Shown here in pieces: positions 23,430 to 33,887 of a stretch of 64,000 nucleotides of DNA; position 1 is the stretch's first letter, and each line of letters opens with the position of its first letter. The notes under the pieces were generated by a model. That model saw nothing but the letters and a program-made list of their open reading frames with translations, had not been told where the DNA came from and made no database searches. A program made the translations under genes and the position numbers. The stretch lies in NCBI GenBank assembly GCA_025175895.1, contig CM045990.1, positions 2,914,001 to 2,978,000 on the forward strand. Reading direction: 5' to 3'. The stretch is from Wurfbainia villosa (Eukaryota; Streptophyta; Magnoliopsida; Zingiberales; Zingiberaceae).

Positions 23430-24570
23430 TGGGCATGCAGAGGTGCTCGGGACTCCCAAGAAGAAGGGCTCACACATGTTCAGCTGAGCACATAGGTGCT
23501 CGAATGACTCAGGATGTTCGAGACGCTCTGTCTTCACCACACATAGAAGTTCCCGAGCACGCAGAGGTGCTCAGGATGCCCGAGCATGTAGAGGTGCTTG
23601 AGATGCACATTCAACGTGCACTGCTTGGGCACGAATAAGGTTCTTGGGCACGCATAGCTGCTTGATCCCGTGCGCGTGAAGTTCTGCAGTGCTTGGGCAC
23701 TACGGTGCTTAGGCGCCCCATGGTGCTCAGGCACTTCATGGTGCTCAAGCTCACCACGGTGCTCAGGCCTAGTGGTGCTCGGGAACCCTCGGGAATGGGG
23801 TGCTCAAGCACCAGAAGTACTCAGGTGATGCGTGGTTGGATCTAGAGTGCAAAGAGGTGCTCGGCCAATCCCGTGCTCAGGCACAATGGTGCTCAGGCGT
23901 GTTGAGGCTCTCAAAAATGTGCTACTAGGATGTGACTTGTGGTGATCGGGATGCCTGAGCATGCAAAGGTGCTCGGGATGCACATAGTGCTCGAGCGCAA
24001 GGAGGTACTCGAGCCATGCACACGCAGTGCTCGGGGTGAGGAGGTGCTCGGGCCGCATGCGTGAGGTACTCGACCATGACACGCGGTGCTTGAGTGATGC
24101 ACATTGCTCAGGTGATGCGCAGTGCTCGAGCACGCAGAAGTGCTTGGGTCATGCGTGTTGAGGTGCTTGAGAAGGATCGTAGGCAGCACGTGAGAAGTGC
24201 TCCGGCGCTCTGTGGTGTTTCATAGTGCTCTGACGATCCTAAGAAGCAGTGCTCGGGCACGTGTAGTACGCGTGTGATGGAGCTCAAGAATACAAGAGAC
24301 GATCGCATGGTGCTTGGGCACAATGGGATCAGGCACGCAGAGGCGTTTGACCATGTGCATAGGTGCTCAGGAATACTCGACCATGCTAGGAAGAGCTCAA
24401 CAAGTGCTCTACAACTCTCAAAGTACTCGACAATGAGGTCGACATTACTCGGGAGTGCTCGACATGGCTCAATTGTGCTCAGATCGACGTATTTGAGAAG
24501 AGCTGGGGAGCTTTGGGTACTTGGAAAGAGCCGAGGTGCTCGAAAGCCCAAGCCAATTCAAACTTTGAGA
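23430..24570 (+). repeat. G leader: degenerate GGTGCTCGGGCAC array (about 1.1 kb)
   Basis: Dozens of imperfect 15-20 bp units built on (a/g)gtgctcgggcac and gcagaggtgctcggg, with variable spacers. It lies between the PBS and gag. Long frames on both strands (for example minus 24108-24551) are by-products of the repeat: no start context, no recognisable domain, serine- and leucine-rich low complexity. Confidence 0.85.
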
Positions 24571-24929
24571 ATGTCTGAATAAGTCGAGTGGGAGTAGTCC
24601 ACTCGAGCTAGCCTAGTGTCTTGGAGTAGACGAAGAGGTATAACCCTAAGATGTGTGACAAAAGGTTGTTGGTGTATGGCGGCGAGTAGACCCTCAAAGT
24701 GCTCATAGGCTTATTGAGGGTATTATCGTACATGTGACTATTTGTGTACTACATCTTAATTCGAATGGTGAGATGTAATTCTAAGTTGTGGTGTATGATG
24801 TCCGTTGATTCATACATTCGTCTTGGAATTTGTATTCATATCATCTTGAGATTTTATTAGTAGGGTACATAAAGTTGAGACATTAAGCATCAATTGTCAC
24901 TATGTCTCTCTATTCTGTGTGACAGATAC
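24571..24929 (+). other. G leader, non-repetitive part
   Basis: About 360 bp of unique-looking noncoding sequence between the repeat array and the presumed gag start. Nothing else recognised. Confidence 0.5.
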
Positions 24930-25545
24930 ATGATTGTGACAAAGAGTGTCATACTGGATCTCGTGAAGAGAGACAAGTTGCACAGTGACAACTACGACAT
25001 TTGGCACTAGAAGGTTCAATTTGTCTTTGACGAACAAGAACTCGGGGAGGTTCTTAAGCACGAGATAGTGTACCTCGGGGAGGGTACCACAACTCAAGCA
25101 AGATAGGATCAGAAGGTATATTGCGCTTGAAAAAAGAAGGATGGTCAAGCTAGGATAATTCTTCTCAGCAGCATGCACGATGAGCTAATCCCGATCTATG
25201 AGCATTATCCTACAGTGATGTCAGTTTGGAATGCTCATAAAAAGCAATATGGCACCCTGTCAACTCCTAAGTTGAGGATGTTGACTTATAAGTTCATAAC
25301 TTATAAGAAGAGACCTGATTATACTATGAAGCATTATTTAATGCATATGTCGAGTATGATTGCTTCTCTAAAGAATATGGGGGAACTGATGTCGAATGAG
25401 CTTCAGGTACTAGGAATGATCTAGTCATTATCTAACTCTTGGGATGTAGTTAAGACCTATCTCACACACAGTGAAAGTATCCGTACTTTCATGGATGTGA
25501 GTAGACCTACTATTTCGAGGAGGATTGCTAGGAGGTGACCAAGTA

Positions 25546-28500
25546 TGCAAGAATATGGTGAAAAAAAAAAATTAAACTTGGGTATATGGATTAAACCCCA
25601 TTAAGTAGCTTATTGGGTTTTAATTAAGGGTTGGATATAATTCGGTTTGGCTTGAACCGGTTGGCTTGAATCGAACCAACGAACGACATTTAAAGGGTTG
25701 AACCGTCGATTAGCCACTGCCGTATTTCTCCTCTTCCACATCGCGACCTTCTTCTCCTCGCTCGTGATTTCCGCTTCACCTCTGCCTCTCGTCTCTTTCG
25801 AACCCCAGATGCTGCCGGCGATTTCTTCCGATGGGAGATTCAGTTGGAGGGAGGGACGTCGATCGAGCTTCGCCAGGCTTGAATTGGGTGAGGGATCTCG
25901 TTGGGAGCTAGGGATCGACAGGAGGTTCACGCTGCTGGATTATGAGCTGCCCTGTTCGAATGCCACCAGAGTTAGGTAAGTCAATGATCCATTTCCTCGA
26001 TCTTGGATGAGATCCACTTTCATCTATAATCCCTATCACTCTTAGCTCTGATTTTTGTGGTATGGGCTGCAACAACTGGTAGCTGTTGTGGGAGCAATTT
26101 TTGGTGAACATAGTGGATTAGGGAGGAATACCGCTGGTGTAGCTTTGATTACTGGTACATCTTGATATTTCTCTTCATTTTTTGTTTGTTCGATTTCTGT
26201 TGATCGTTGATGTTGAGGGGTTTGTGGTTGTCGGTCAGTCAACAGTTTGTTCATTATGAGATTTCTGAGTTTGTTTTGATAAGGAATGTTGATCCAAATT
26301 ACTAGTTCTTTTCTATTGTTGGGTTGTGAACTCGAGAGAAGATTGAGGTAAGATTTGTATTGACCTATGATTTCTATCGTATTGCTATGTTTCAGGATGG
26401 ATTAATTGTGGTGATTTTGATGCAGTATGTGTGTTGTATGTGATGCTCTGTTTATGCCCTGTTGTGGGAGCTGTGAATGGTTTGGGTGTGAGTTGGTGGA
26501 AGCTAGATGAATGTGATCAGTTGTGAGGGAGCTGTGGGTTCAATGGAGAGAGAGCTTAGTGGGTTGAATCGGCTGTGGAATCATTAGAATTCAGCTATGG
26601 ATGAAGTAGGTTAGTTGTGAGTGATCTAACTTGCAGATTTGGAATGGTTGATTAATGGCAATGGGAAGTGTTTTGATCTGTGGTGGAGGTGTTGTTATGA
26701 ACTGGTGTAAGTTGCTAGTGGGGTTTAGAATCTATACTCTTTGTGATATAACAGGAGTTGATGTAAGATTCGACTTAATCATTTGTCGTATGTTAGAACT
26801 TAATGGTGGTTATGTTGTGTGCAGGACTTTGATTTGAGGCAAAGTTCTCAGACGTGAACACAACTCGTGTTCTTCATATCAAGTGGGTAATATCTACCCT
26901 GGTCAGGTAGTTTGTTGAATCCAGTGCATGAATTTGGATTTATGCTGATACCTTTTATCTTGACTCCACTCTTATTTAATCTTGTGCTTGTACTTAGCCT
27001 TTGACCTTTGAGATATGTTGTTGTTAATTCATCGTTCATTTATCACGAATATGAATTACAACCCTATTGTGTGTTGGCTTATGTTCAGTTAAGTACATGT
27101 AGCTAGGGGCACAGTGGTGAACTCAAACTAGGTTACCATGACACATTACTAGGGTTAGGTGATGAATTTGATTATGGAGTCGATTGATGTATCATACACA
27201 TATTAGTTGTGCGTCTATGGTGGATCTAGTTAGCTGTGCATAGATAAGTGGGTTGTTGTCAGTATGTGATTGTGGATTAGTAGTCCTGACATAGTTGACT
27301 TTTTGTTGACTAGGACTCTTAGTGGGATAGAGAGTGTTGCGGGGATATGTGTGTGGAGCTGTGCATCATTATATTGCATGCATGCTGTCGACTGGGTCTC
27401 TCTTATGGTTGAGATGAGTCGTCAGTCATCCTGCCTCCTCGACCACTCAGGGTAGTGGTAGCAGGGTTGAGTGCAGACCATTTGTTGTGACGCGCTCGGG
27501 CACTATAGATGGTGGTAGCTGGAGTTGCGTACTTGGCCACTGTTGAGGGTGATAGTTAGAGTTGCACACTCGCCCACTATAGATCGTGGTAGCTGTGTGG
27601 TGTGCAGTCATCCCGTGTGCGGTGCTCGACCACTCATGGGTAGTGACGGAGAGGCCAATAGCAGGGACCCCCGTGGTGTAGCATATAGCTCTCTAGCGGC
27701 TAGTTACTTATTCATACTACCCATTCGGCCACTCGAGAGTAATGGTAGTTGGAGTTGGGATAGTTGTCATGTCGTGCCACCCAAGCCACACTAGGGTCGT
27801 GGTTGTGCATAGCGTCAGCAGACATGACCATGCATATGCATTATTGGGATATGTATATATGTATACATGTATTTTGATATATGTTGTACATATGCTTGTG
27901 TGTTGCTGCACTTGGTTGAGCTATGATTACTGCATAAGCTTGTACATCATGTTACATGCCATTTGTATATTATATACTGTTCTATGTTGAGCATGAGGTA
28001 CGTGTTAGTTCATGCTGTTGTATGCATTGGATTAGCATCATGTCATAGTATAGGATAGACCGGGTTGTTATTACATGTGATTATATACTATTCATATGGC
28101 TGGGTGTTGGTCACAAGTGTGGCATTGACCTTATATGTTATTGGTATGTGCTACGTTGTTACTGTATACTTGTTCAAAATGATATATGTTGTGTTGCTGC
28201 AGACCCTCAGGTATGTCGGTACATTACATTATATTCAGTTGATTGATTTGGTATGGGCATTGATTATGACTATACTGGTGGTTATTTGTTATTATCTTTA
28301 AGACTGTATATCCGTTGATCTTCCTATCTATACCTGTTGATGTATACCTGTTGATCTTTATTGGTATACTTGTTGATCTCCATATCTGTATATGTTGTTC
28401 ATGCACTATCTGCCATATTACCGCTGAGTTTTATACTCACCACCACAGACTCTGGATTTTCTTGTCGTCCAGGTCATAGGTAGAAGATTCCTTGGATATT

Positions 28501-28891
28501 CGGAGCTCCACCCAGTTGATCCCATCTCACACTGAATGGTTGGATATTACTTCCATATTGTTGTATTCTTGTAGATTGTTGTTTTGGAATTTTATCCTAT
28601 ATTATTTCTGTATTTGTGGTATACAGATGTGTTGTATGTTTATCCTTTGATGTGATTTCGGTTTAGATGTGATTTCTATTATGATTTTTGTTGTGTCGAG
28701 TCACTTCGGAGTGCATAGTCGAGTTGTTGTATCTTTATTATTTGTTGGGGTATTTTCGCTGTGATTTATGGTTATATACATATATATGTCATGTGGTTGT
28801 CTCTAAAAGACTTTGTATCAACAGGTTATTGTATCACGTGCAGGGGAGATGCTGTCCATTTTTTGGCTCGGCATACTCTCGGGGTGCGACA
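25546..28891. mobile_element. Solo LTR H (3346 bp) with perfect target duplication
   Basis: Starts TGCAAGAATATGG and ends GGGGTGCGACA, flanked by aagta at 25541-25545 and 28892-28896. No PBS or genes. The length and the segment CTGAGTTTTATACTCACC (28424-28441) recall Del/Tekay chromovirus (Ty3/gypsy) LTRs, by memory only. Near 25700-25975 is a GC-richer, pyrimidine-rich stretch like a transcribed leader, ending in a GTAAGT donor-like site. 27430-27810 has degenerate ~40-bp repeats; 28300-28400 has GTTGATCT repeats. Confidence 0.85.
27430..27810. repeat. Degenerate CCACTNNNGGTNGTGGTAG repeats in LTR H
   Basis: About seven imperfect units of 35-50 bp containing gaccact...ggtagtggtag or cccactatagatngtggtagc. 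They are clustered in one part of the solo LTR. Confidence 0.7.
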
Positions 28892-28965
28892 AAGTATGCT
28901 TCGGGTCTTGCTAATCTTACGGAGTCAAGTAAGAGCACCTGTGGTATCTGGCAATGACTTGATTA

Positions 28966-29597
28966 CGTCACGATCGATGGGCATCATCGATCGTAGGTGA
29001 TCCGTTGGAACTTGTCTGACGTGGATCTGGCCGTTGTGAGACAACGACTACAGGGGCAGTCGACTGGGGCCTTTTGGCAGTCGACTGCTAGGCGCGAAAA
29101 TAGCTTGATGCAGGTTATAAAAGGAGCTCGAGATGGAGGTTTTTGCCAAGGTTTTTGTGGAGCTATTGGAGGGGAATTGCTGCTGCATTCCAGTCCTTCA
29201 AGAGCAATCAAATCAAGCAACAAGAAAAGCGATCAAAGCAATCGGTGAAAGTTTTCTTGTGTATTGTATTTGTGTATTTTCTTGTATTTCTATATTACAT
29301 TGTAATTGCTTGTGAGAAGTTTCTCCACCTCCGACGTGTTGTCGAGAAGGAGTGTTATAGTTAGTGCCGTGCGCATAACTAGAGCTCGGTGAGCTCGCCC
29401 GTGGAGTAGGAACCATTCGGTTCCGAACCACGTATATCTTGTGTTGTGTGATTGTGTATTGTTAGCTTCATTATTATTGTTATTCCGCTGCGCTAACAAC
29501 AATTGTAGACAAGCAACACAAGAAGAACGAGTAAATTCCGACATCCATCATAGAAGGGCTATTCACCCCCCTCTAGCCGGTCGTTCGATCCCCTACA
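28966..29597 (+). repeat. D 5' LTR, 5'-truncated
   Basis: Aligns with 43960-44591 and ends CCCTACA. About 750 bp of its start is missing compared with the 3' LTR. It contains two CAGTCGACTG palindromes (29057, 29078) and a TATA box (TATAAAAG, 29116-29123). Visible substitutions against the 3' LTR (about a dozen over 270 bp) show that the copies have aged since insertion. Confidence 0.85.
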
Positions 29598-29599
29598 AG

Positions 29600-29611
29600 T
29601 GGTATCAGAGC
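29600..29611 (+). promoter_or_regulatory. D primer binding site
   Basis: Perfect TGGTATCAGAGC, two bases after the LTR end at 29597. Confidence 0.93.
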
Positions 29612-29655
29612 AGAGGTTGCTCTTCAAGGACTAACCGCCGTGAGAGCACTACAAG

Positions 29656-31230
29656 ATGGCCGGCTACAACCTCCAACCACCAAAATTCGAAGGAGATTTA
29701 CTATGGTGGAGAAGAAAAATGGAGGTATACCTAGAAACCGATTTTGATTTTATGCTAATTTTAAAAAACGGTTTCGAATTGCCTAGGGATGAAAGAAATA
29801 GGCAAATTGAGAAGTCAAGGTGGACTCAAGACCAAATCAAAGACTTTGAGACAAATCACAAGGTAATCAAATTGCTTAGTGATTTGATTCCTAACAACAT
29901 TTGGTCTAGGTTGGGAAATTTTAGGGATGCAAAAGAATTATGGGATAAAGTAATGAAATTCCAAGAAAGTTCCCAATCGGCACAAGTAGAGGAGAATGCC
30001 GAAGAAAAATCACCATTCACTTTTGAAGATGTGGATGATTTGGTGGAGACCTCCACCTCTAGCGTTGAGGGGGAGGAAAGGATTTCAATTTTGGAGCAAG
30101 ATCAAAATGAAGCTTCTACCTCCGGAAGAAGTGAAGAGGCCTCCACCACCTCCCTAGGTAACTCAAGTGTTATTATTTTAAATAAAAATCACATAATATG
30201 CTTTGAGTGTAGGGAGAAAGGGCATTACAAGAGAAAATGCCCTAAATTGGCTAAGGAAAAGGCATCAACACCAAAAGTCAATCCAAAGTCAAAGGATGCC
30301 GGTGTTCCCAAAATCAAGAGCAAAGAGCACATTGTGTGCTTTAAATGCAACCAAAAGGGACACTATCGAAGCCAATGCCCTAGGGGGAGGAAGAAAGGGC
30401 AAGAAGGTGCAACTCATGTAGGGGGAGCTCCTAAAGCTAACCCTAAGGTAAATTTACTTAATGCACCTTTAATTCCTAAAGTCAAAAAACATGCTAAAAA
30501 TTATTTTAGTTCTCTTTCTATTATCAATGAAAAGCATGCTAAGAGAAATAATAAGGTGTATTGTCTAGGTGCTAAACATGTTAGTTTCTCTAAGGACAAA
30601 CCTAGGACTCAAAACACTAGATCTATTTTACCTAGGGAGTCAATTAGGAGAATTGAAGAAAACTTGGGTGTTAATCCCAAGAAATCTAGGCATATGCCTA
30701 AAAGGAAAAACATTTCCCAAAAGATAAATGAAAATTCAAAATTGGGAAAATTAGAGCTAGAAAACCAAGCCTCGAGGTCAAGGCTAGAAAAATTGGAGAA
30801 GACCCTAGCAATAATATCAAATTCGGTTAAGGGGTCTAATGTACAAAAGTCAAGACCTAGAAAACAAGACATGTCTAAGGGCAAGAAGGGTTTGGGTCAC
30901 AAACCTATGTCCTACCATAATGTTCCATTTAATTATGGAACCACATCTAGGTCTAGGAAAACCAAGGCTAATAGGGAAGCCATCCCTAAGTCTAGCCATG
31001 GTATGTGTTTAGTGGCTAACACCTCAAAGAAATCAAATGTAGTCACTAAGAAGGTCAATGGAGGAGTCACCTCTAGAGTTGACCCAAGTAAGACCCATTT
31101 GACTAAGGCGTCAAAGCCAAAAAGGGTCATTAGAAAGGTATCTAGGGAAGTTATCCCTAGGGAATACCTTGTTAACCCAAGGAGCTCCAATAGGTATTGG
31201 GTTCCTAAAAGCGTGATTGATTCACGCTAG
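29656..31230 (+). CDS. Element D Gag, intact 524-residue frame
   Basis: Starts 45 bp after the PBS with an ATG following ACTACAAG. Residues 1-100 are the capsid-like N-terminus (PPKFEGDLLWWRRKMEVYLE, DLIPNNIWSRLGNFRDAKELWDKVMKF). Residues 120-170 are acidic and Ser/Thr-rich. Two CCHC zinc knuckles follow at 182-195 (CFECREKGHYKRKC) and 228-241 (CFKCNQKGHYRSQC). About 335-395 is a basic stretch with a coiled-coil-like heptad pattern (LGKLELENQASRSRLEKLEKTL). The end has RYWVPK, the motif closing Gag in B and E2. No stop or frameshift, unlike every other gag here. Role: particle formation and RNA packaging, by family. Confidence 0.9.
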   Translation: MAGYNLQPPKFEGDLLWWRRKMEVYLETDFDFMLILKNGFELPRDERNRQIEKSRWTQDQIKDFETNHKVIKLLSDLIPNNIWSRLGNFRDAKELWDKVMKFQESSQSAQVEENAEEKSPFTFEDVDDLVETSTSSVEGEERISILEQDQNEASTSGRSEEASTTSLGNSSVIILNKNHIICFECREKGHYKRKCPKLAKEKASTPKVNPKSKDAGVPKIKSKEHIVCFKCNQKGHYRSQCPRGRKKGQEGATHVGGAPKANPKVNLLNAPLIPKVKKHAKNYFSSLSIINEKHAKRNNKVYCLGAKHVSFSKDKPRTQNTRSILPRESIRRIEENLGVNPKKSRHMPKRKNISQKINENSKLGKLELENQASRSRLEKLEKTLAIISNSVKGSNVQKSRPRKQDMSKGKKGLGHKPMSYHNVPFNYGTTSRSRKTKANREAIPKSSHGMCLVANTSKKSNVVTKKVNGGVTSRVDPSKTHLTKASKPKRVIRKVSREVIPREYLVNPRSSNRYWVPKSVIDSR

Positions 31231-32753
31231 ATGGGTTAGGGTGTGTCAACCCTAAATGGATGGATAGTTAACCTAACCATAGTAGAGTTGACACATTAGG
31301 ATGTGCCAATGTGTTTGAAAAGTCTAAAAATGATTAAATTGGCACAATTAGGTCTTAGAGGTATTGGTGTGCCATTTTGGGTTTTTGGCACACTAGGGAA
31401 ATGAATGGCATTAAGGCAAAATGAATTTAATTCCTAGAAATGGCAAATTAATTTTAACACTTAGGTATTCTATACCTTAGTATATTTTACTTGCCATGCT
31501 TTATTTGCCTTGCCATGTCATGACATCATTCTCATTTTCATCTATAAAAATGTCATGATCATGTTTAGATTTATGTTTAGATGTCATGTATGCTTAAGTT
31601 TCATTCACATGCCATGATATCATGATATTGGCATATGTTTTTATCTATATCATATCTATGCCATAATCATATCATGCATGAATTAAAATGGAGTTAAGGA
31701 CTATGGCATAATTTGAAAGGAATCAAATAATATTGCCTTAGAAATATGCATGAGAACATAAAGAAAACAAAACCCACATCTCACTAAAAACTTGACTTGT
31801 ATATGTTTTACACATCTAGATATTGGTGAGATGTTTAGGAAAAAGAAATTAAAGGTTTTGAAAACTTTTTGAAAAACCTTGGTGAAGCCTATCTTTTGAT
31901 AGCTATCACCATTGAATGAGATGATACAAAGAGGGCTCTTTATTGAAGCTTTTCTTAAACTTTGGACTTTGTATCAATCTCCTAATTTAATGGGTAAAAT
32001 AATTTTTCAATATTTTTCACCCATAGTGTTTAGGATAAGTATTATACGTATGCATTTTCAAGATTTTTAAAATTACATATATTTACTTATGGATTTCGAA
32101 AATCTATTTTCTGAAATTGAAAAAGCTCAGAATCACGATTATCAATCGGACTGTAATGTGATCATGATGGTAAGTCCAATGATCGTAGTATCGAGTCGGA
32201 TAGTTAGGCCCATGTTTAGCCATGTTTTGGTCCCCTAACCACTCCTAACCCTAGGATATGCTTGGGAGAGCATTAGAGAGGGTGGAAATCCATTGGATAT
32301 GGATTAGGAGTTGGGTTGAGGGTGAGTATCAAGTTTAAGGTGGAAGAGAGTTCATTGTTGAACTTTGCCTTAATTTTGATTTGGTTAATGTTCCTATTGG
32401 CTTAGGGACTCTCCAAGGACATTGTTGGTGCAATGGTCAAGGGGGAGCAAGCCTCTAGGGGGAGGTATCCATCTTGGGAAGATGGATGTGTATTTCCTCA
32501 TGGGAGGAAAATTGGGTTGCCTCTCTTTAAGTGATATGGGATCACTAGAAAGATTGTAGGCATATGTTCCTCCAAGGGAGAGATTGTAAGATCTCATTGG
32601 GATATGAGACATTCATACCCTTGGGGAGGACCTTTTTGATGTAATGTCAAAAAGGGGGAGAAGTTACCAATTAGGGTTCGTTGGAATTCTCATTGGGATA
32701 TGAGAATTGCCAATATGGGAGAATTGGTAGACTTGAGATGGTAGTTTTGTCAA
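31231..32753 (+). other. D noncoding region where pol would be
   Basis: A/T-rich, stops in all frames, no pol motif. It begins with a string of degenerate 'ggcacactagg' and 'atgccat' stretches, contains the inverted repeat at 31777-31833, and near 32430-32720 has GGGGGAG and GGGATATGAGA motifs repeated a few times. Confidence 0.7.
31777..31833 (+). repeat. Inverted repeat CATCTCAC...GTGAGATG (D)
   Basis: Perfect 8-bp arms at 31777-31784 and 31826-31833, loop 41 nt. The right half (AGATATTGGTGAGATG then TTTAGG) matches the E2 copy that lies before protease. Confidence 0.78.
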
Positions 32754-32772
32754 TCATCAAAAAGGGGGAGAT
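32754..32772 (+). promoter_or_regulatory. D polypurine tract
   Basis: AAAAAGGGGGAGAT directly precedes the 3' LTR start TGTTGGTGCAATTGG. Confidence 0.88.
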
Positions 32773-33887
32773 TGTTGGTGCAATTGGCCCAGCAGTACCT
32801 TGATGGTATTTTGATGATAGACAAAACTCATGACATGGGATTGTCATGGGAAAGTTCAACATGGTGTTGGCATGGAAAATCCAAGCATGGAGCTTGGTGT
32901 GGGAAAGTCCAACATGGGGTTGGCATGGGAAATCCAAAGCATTGTGAAGCCGTGCGCTTGGTGCTTGGTGAGAAATGCATTGCGAAGTCGTGCGCTTGGT
33001 GCATATGGGAAGTCTTAAGGACTTGGTAAGTGTTGGTACAGTAGGCACCTAAGTCGAACCTGAGTTTTGATTATAGCAAACGATACAAAGTTAAGCTCAT
33101 GTTGTTATCTCACGAGCTGAATCGAGTGTGCAGAAAATTGCTATAGCTGGAGCTGAAGGCTAGCGACACCCGGAGGAAGCCGCGGTGGTCGGGCGACACT
33201 CAAGTGACTTCGGAGGGAGCCGAAGGAATTGAGTGGAAGGCCGGAAGCAAAAGCAACACGTAAGTATCAAGGTAAGCTCGTGTGTGCGAGTGTAAGTAAG
33301 GTCGTATCCTCGTTACGGGGAAAGACTTAAGCGTAGATCCGACCCAAGACATCTCATAGGTGGTCTAGGTCGAGATCGGACGGTCGACGACCATCGAAAT
33401 AATGTTTTCTTTAAGCTAACATTGCCTTGCAGCCAGCATCAGTCGACTGCCAACCTGAAGGACTCGACTGCCGTCCATCAGTCGGGTGACTATGGCTAGC
33501 ACTCGGTGATCTTTGCCCGACGATCGGGTGATGGCCATCAGTCTACTGCTGGTCAAAGGATCAGCCTCGAGGAGTCAAGGTTTATCACCAAATTTCAAGG
33601 GGAGTGGTGCTCAAATATGATTGGCTAGGGTTCCTCTCGAAAAGGGGCTCAAAGGCTATAAAAGGAGGTCCTAACCTAGGGTTTTCATAAAAATTCTAAG
33701 TGCTCAAAGCCTCCGTTACGCTGCAACTCTCCGACGACTCTACAACAACGAAGTGCTGCCAACAACCCTAGCTTAAAGTTTCTTTTGTTTAGTTGTTGGT
33801 ATAATCTTAATTTGTTATTGCTTTCAATATTGCAATTATTTTCAATCGAGGTTTTTCGTTGCATTTTACTTTAATAGAAGAGAGGGT

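Larger units (their letters stand above)
22699..28960 (+). mobile_element. Element G: 5' part of a copia element
   Basis: LTR, PBS, repetitive leader and gag; similarity stops near 28960, where a truncated D LTR begins. Pol and 3' LTR are missing. Gag is interrupted by solo LTR H. Confidence 0.72.
24930..28960 (+). pseudogene. Element G Gag, split by solo LTR H
   Basis: Reading from ATG at 24930: LVKRDKLHSDNYDIWH, then VQFVFDEQELGEVL, HDELIPIYEHYPTVMSVWNAHKKQYGT, LRMLTYKFITYKKRPDYTMKHYLMHMSSMIASL and SWDVVKTYLTHSE, matching copia Gag (UBN2/Retrotran_gag type). Three in-frame stops lie before residue 85, one near 25421, and the frame shifts near 25510. The frame EVTK crosses the LTR H insertion: joining 25545 to 28897 restores EVTKYASGLANLTESSKS, the Gag segment before the zinc knuckle. 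The end (28960) is a break. Confidence 0.8.

Noticed and set aside
23292..24551. Long overlapping minus-strand frames over the G leader
   Set aside because: They are low-complexity translations of the GGTGCTCGGGCAC array; frames exist on both strands and show no domain or codon pattern.
25698..25979. 93-codon frame starting with a signal-peptide-like stretch (RRLATAVFLLFHIATFF)
   Set aside because: It lies inside solo LTR H, in a pyrimidine-rich part typical of an LTR transcribed leader. A hydrophobic start arises readily from CTTCTTCTCC-rich DNA. A cDNA from here could change this.
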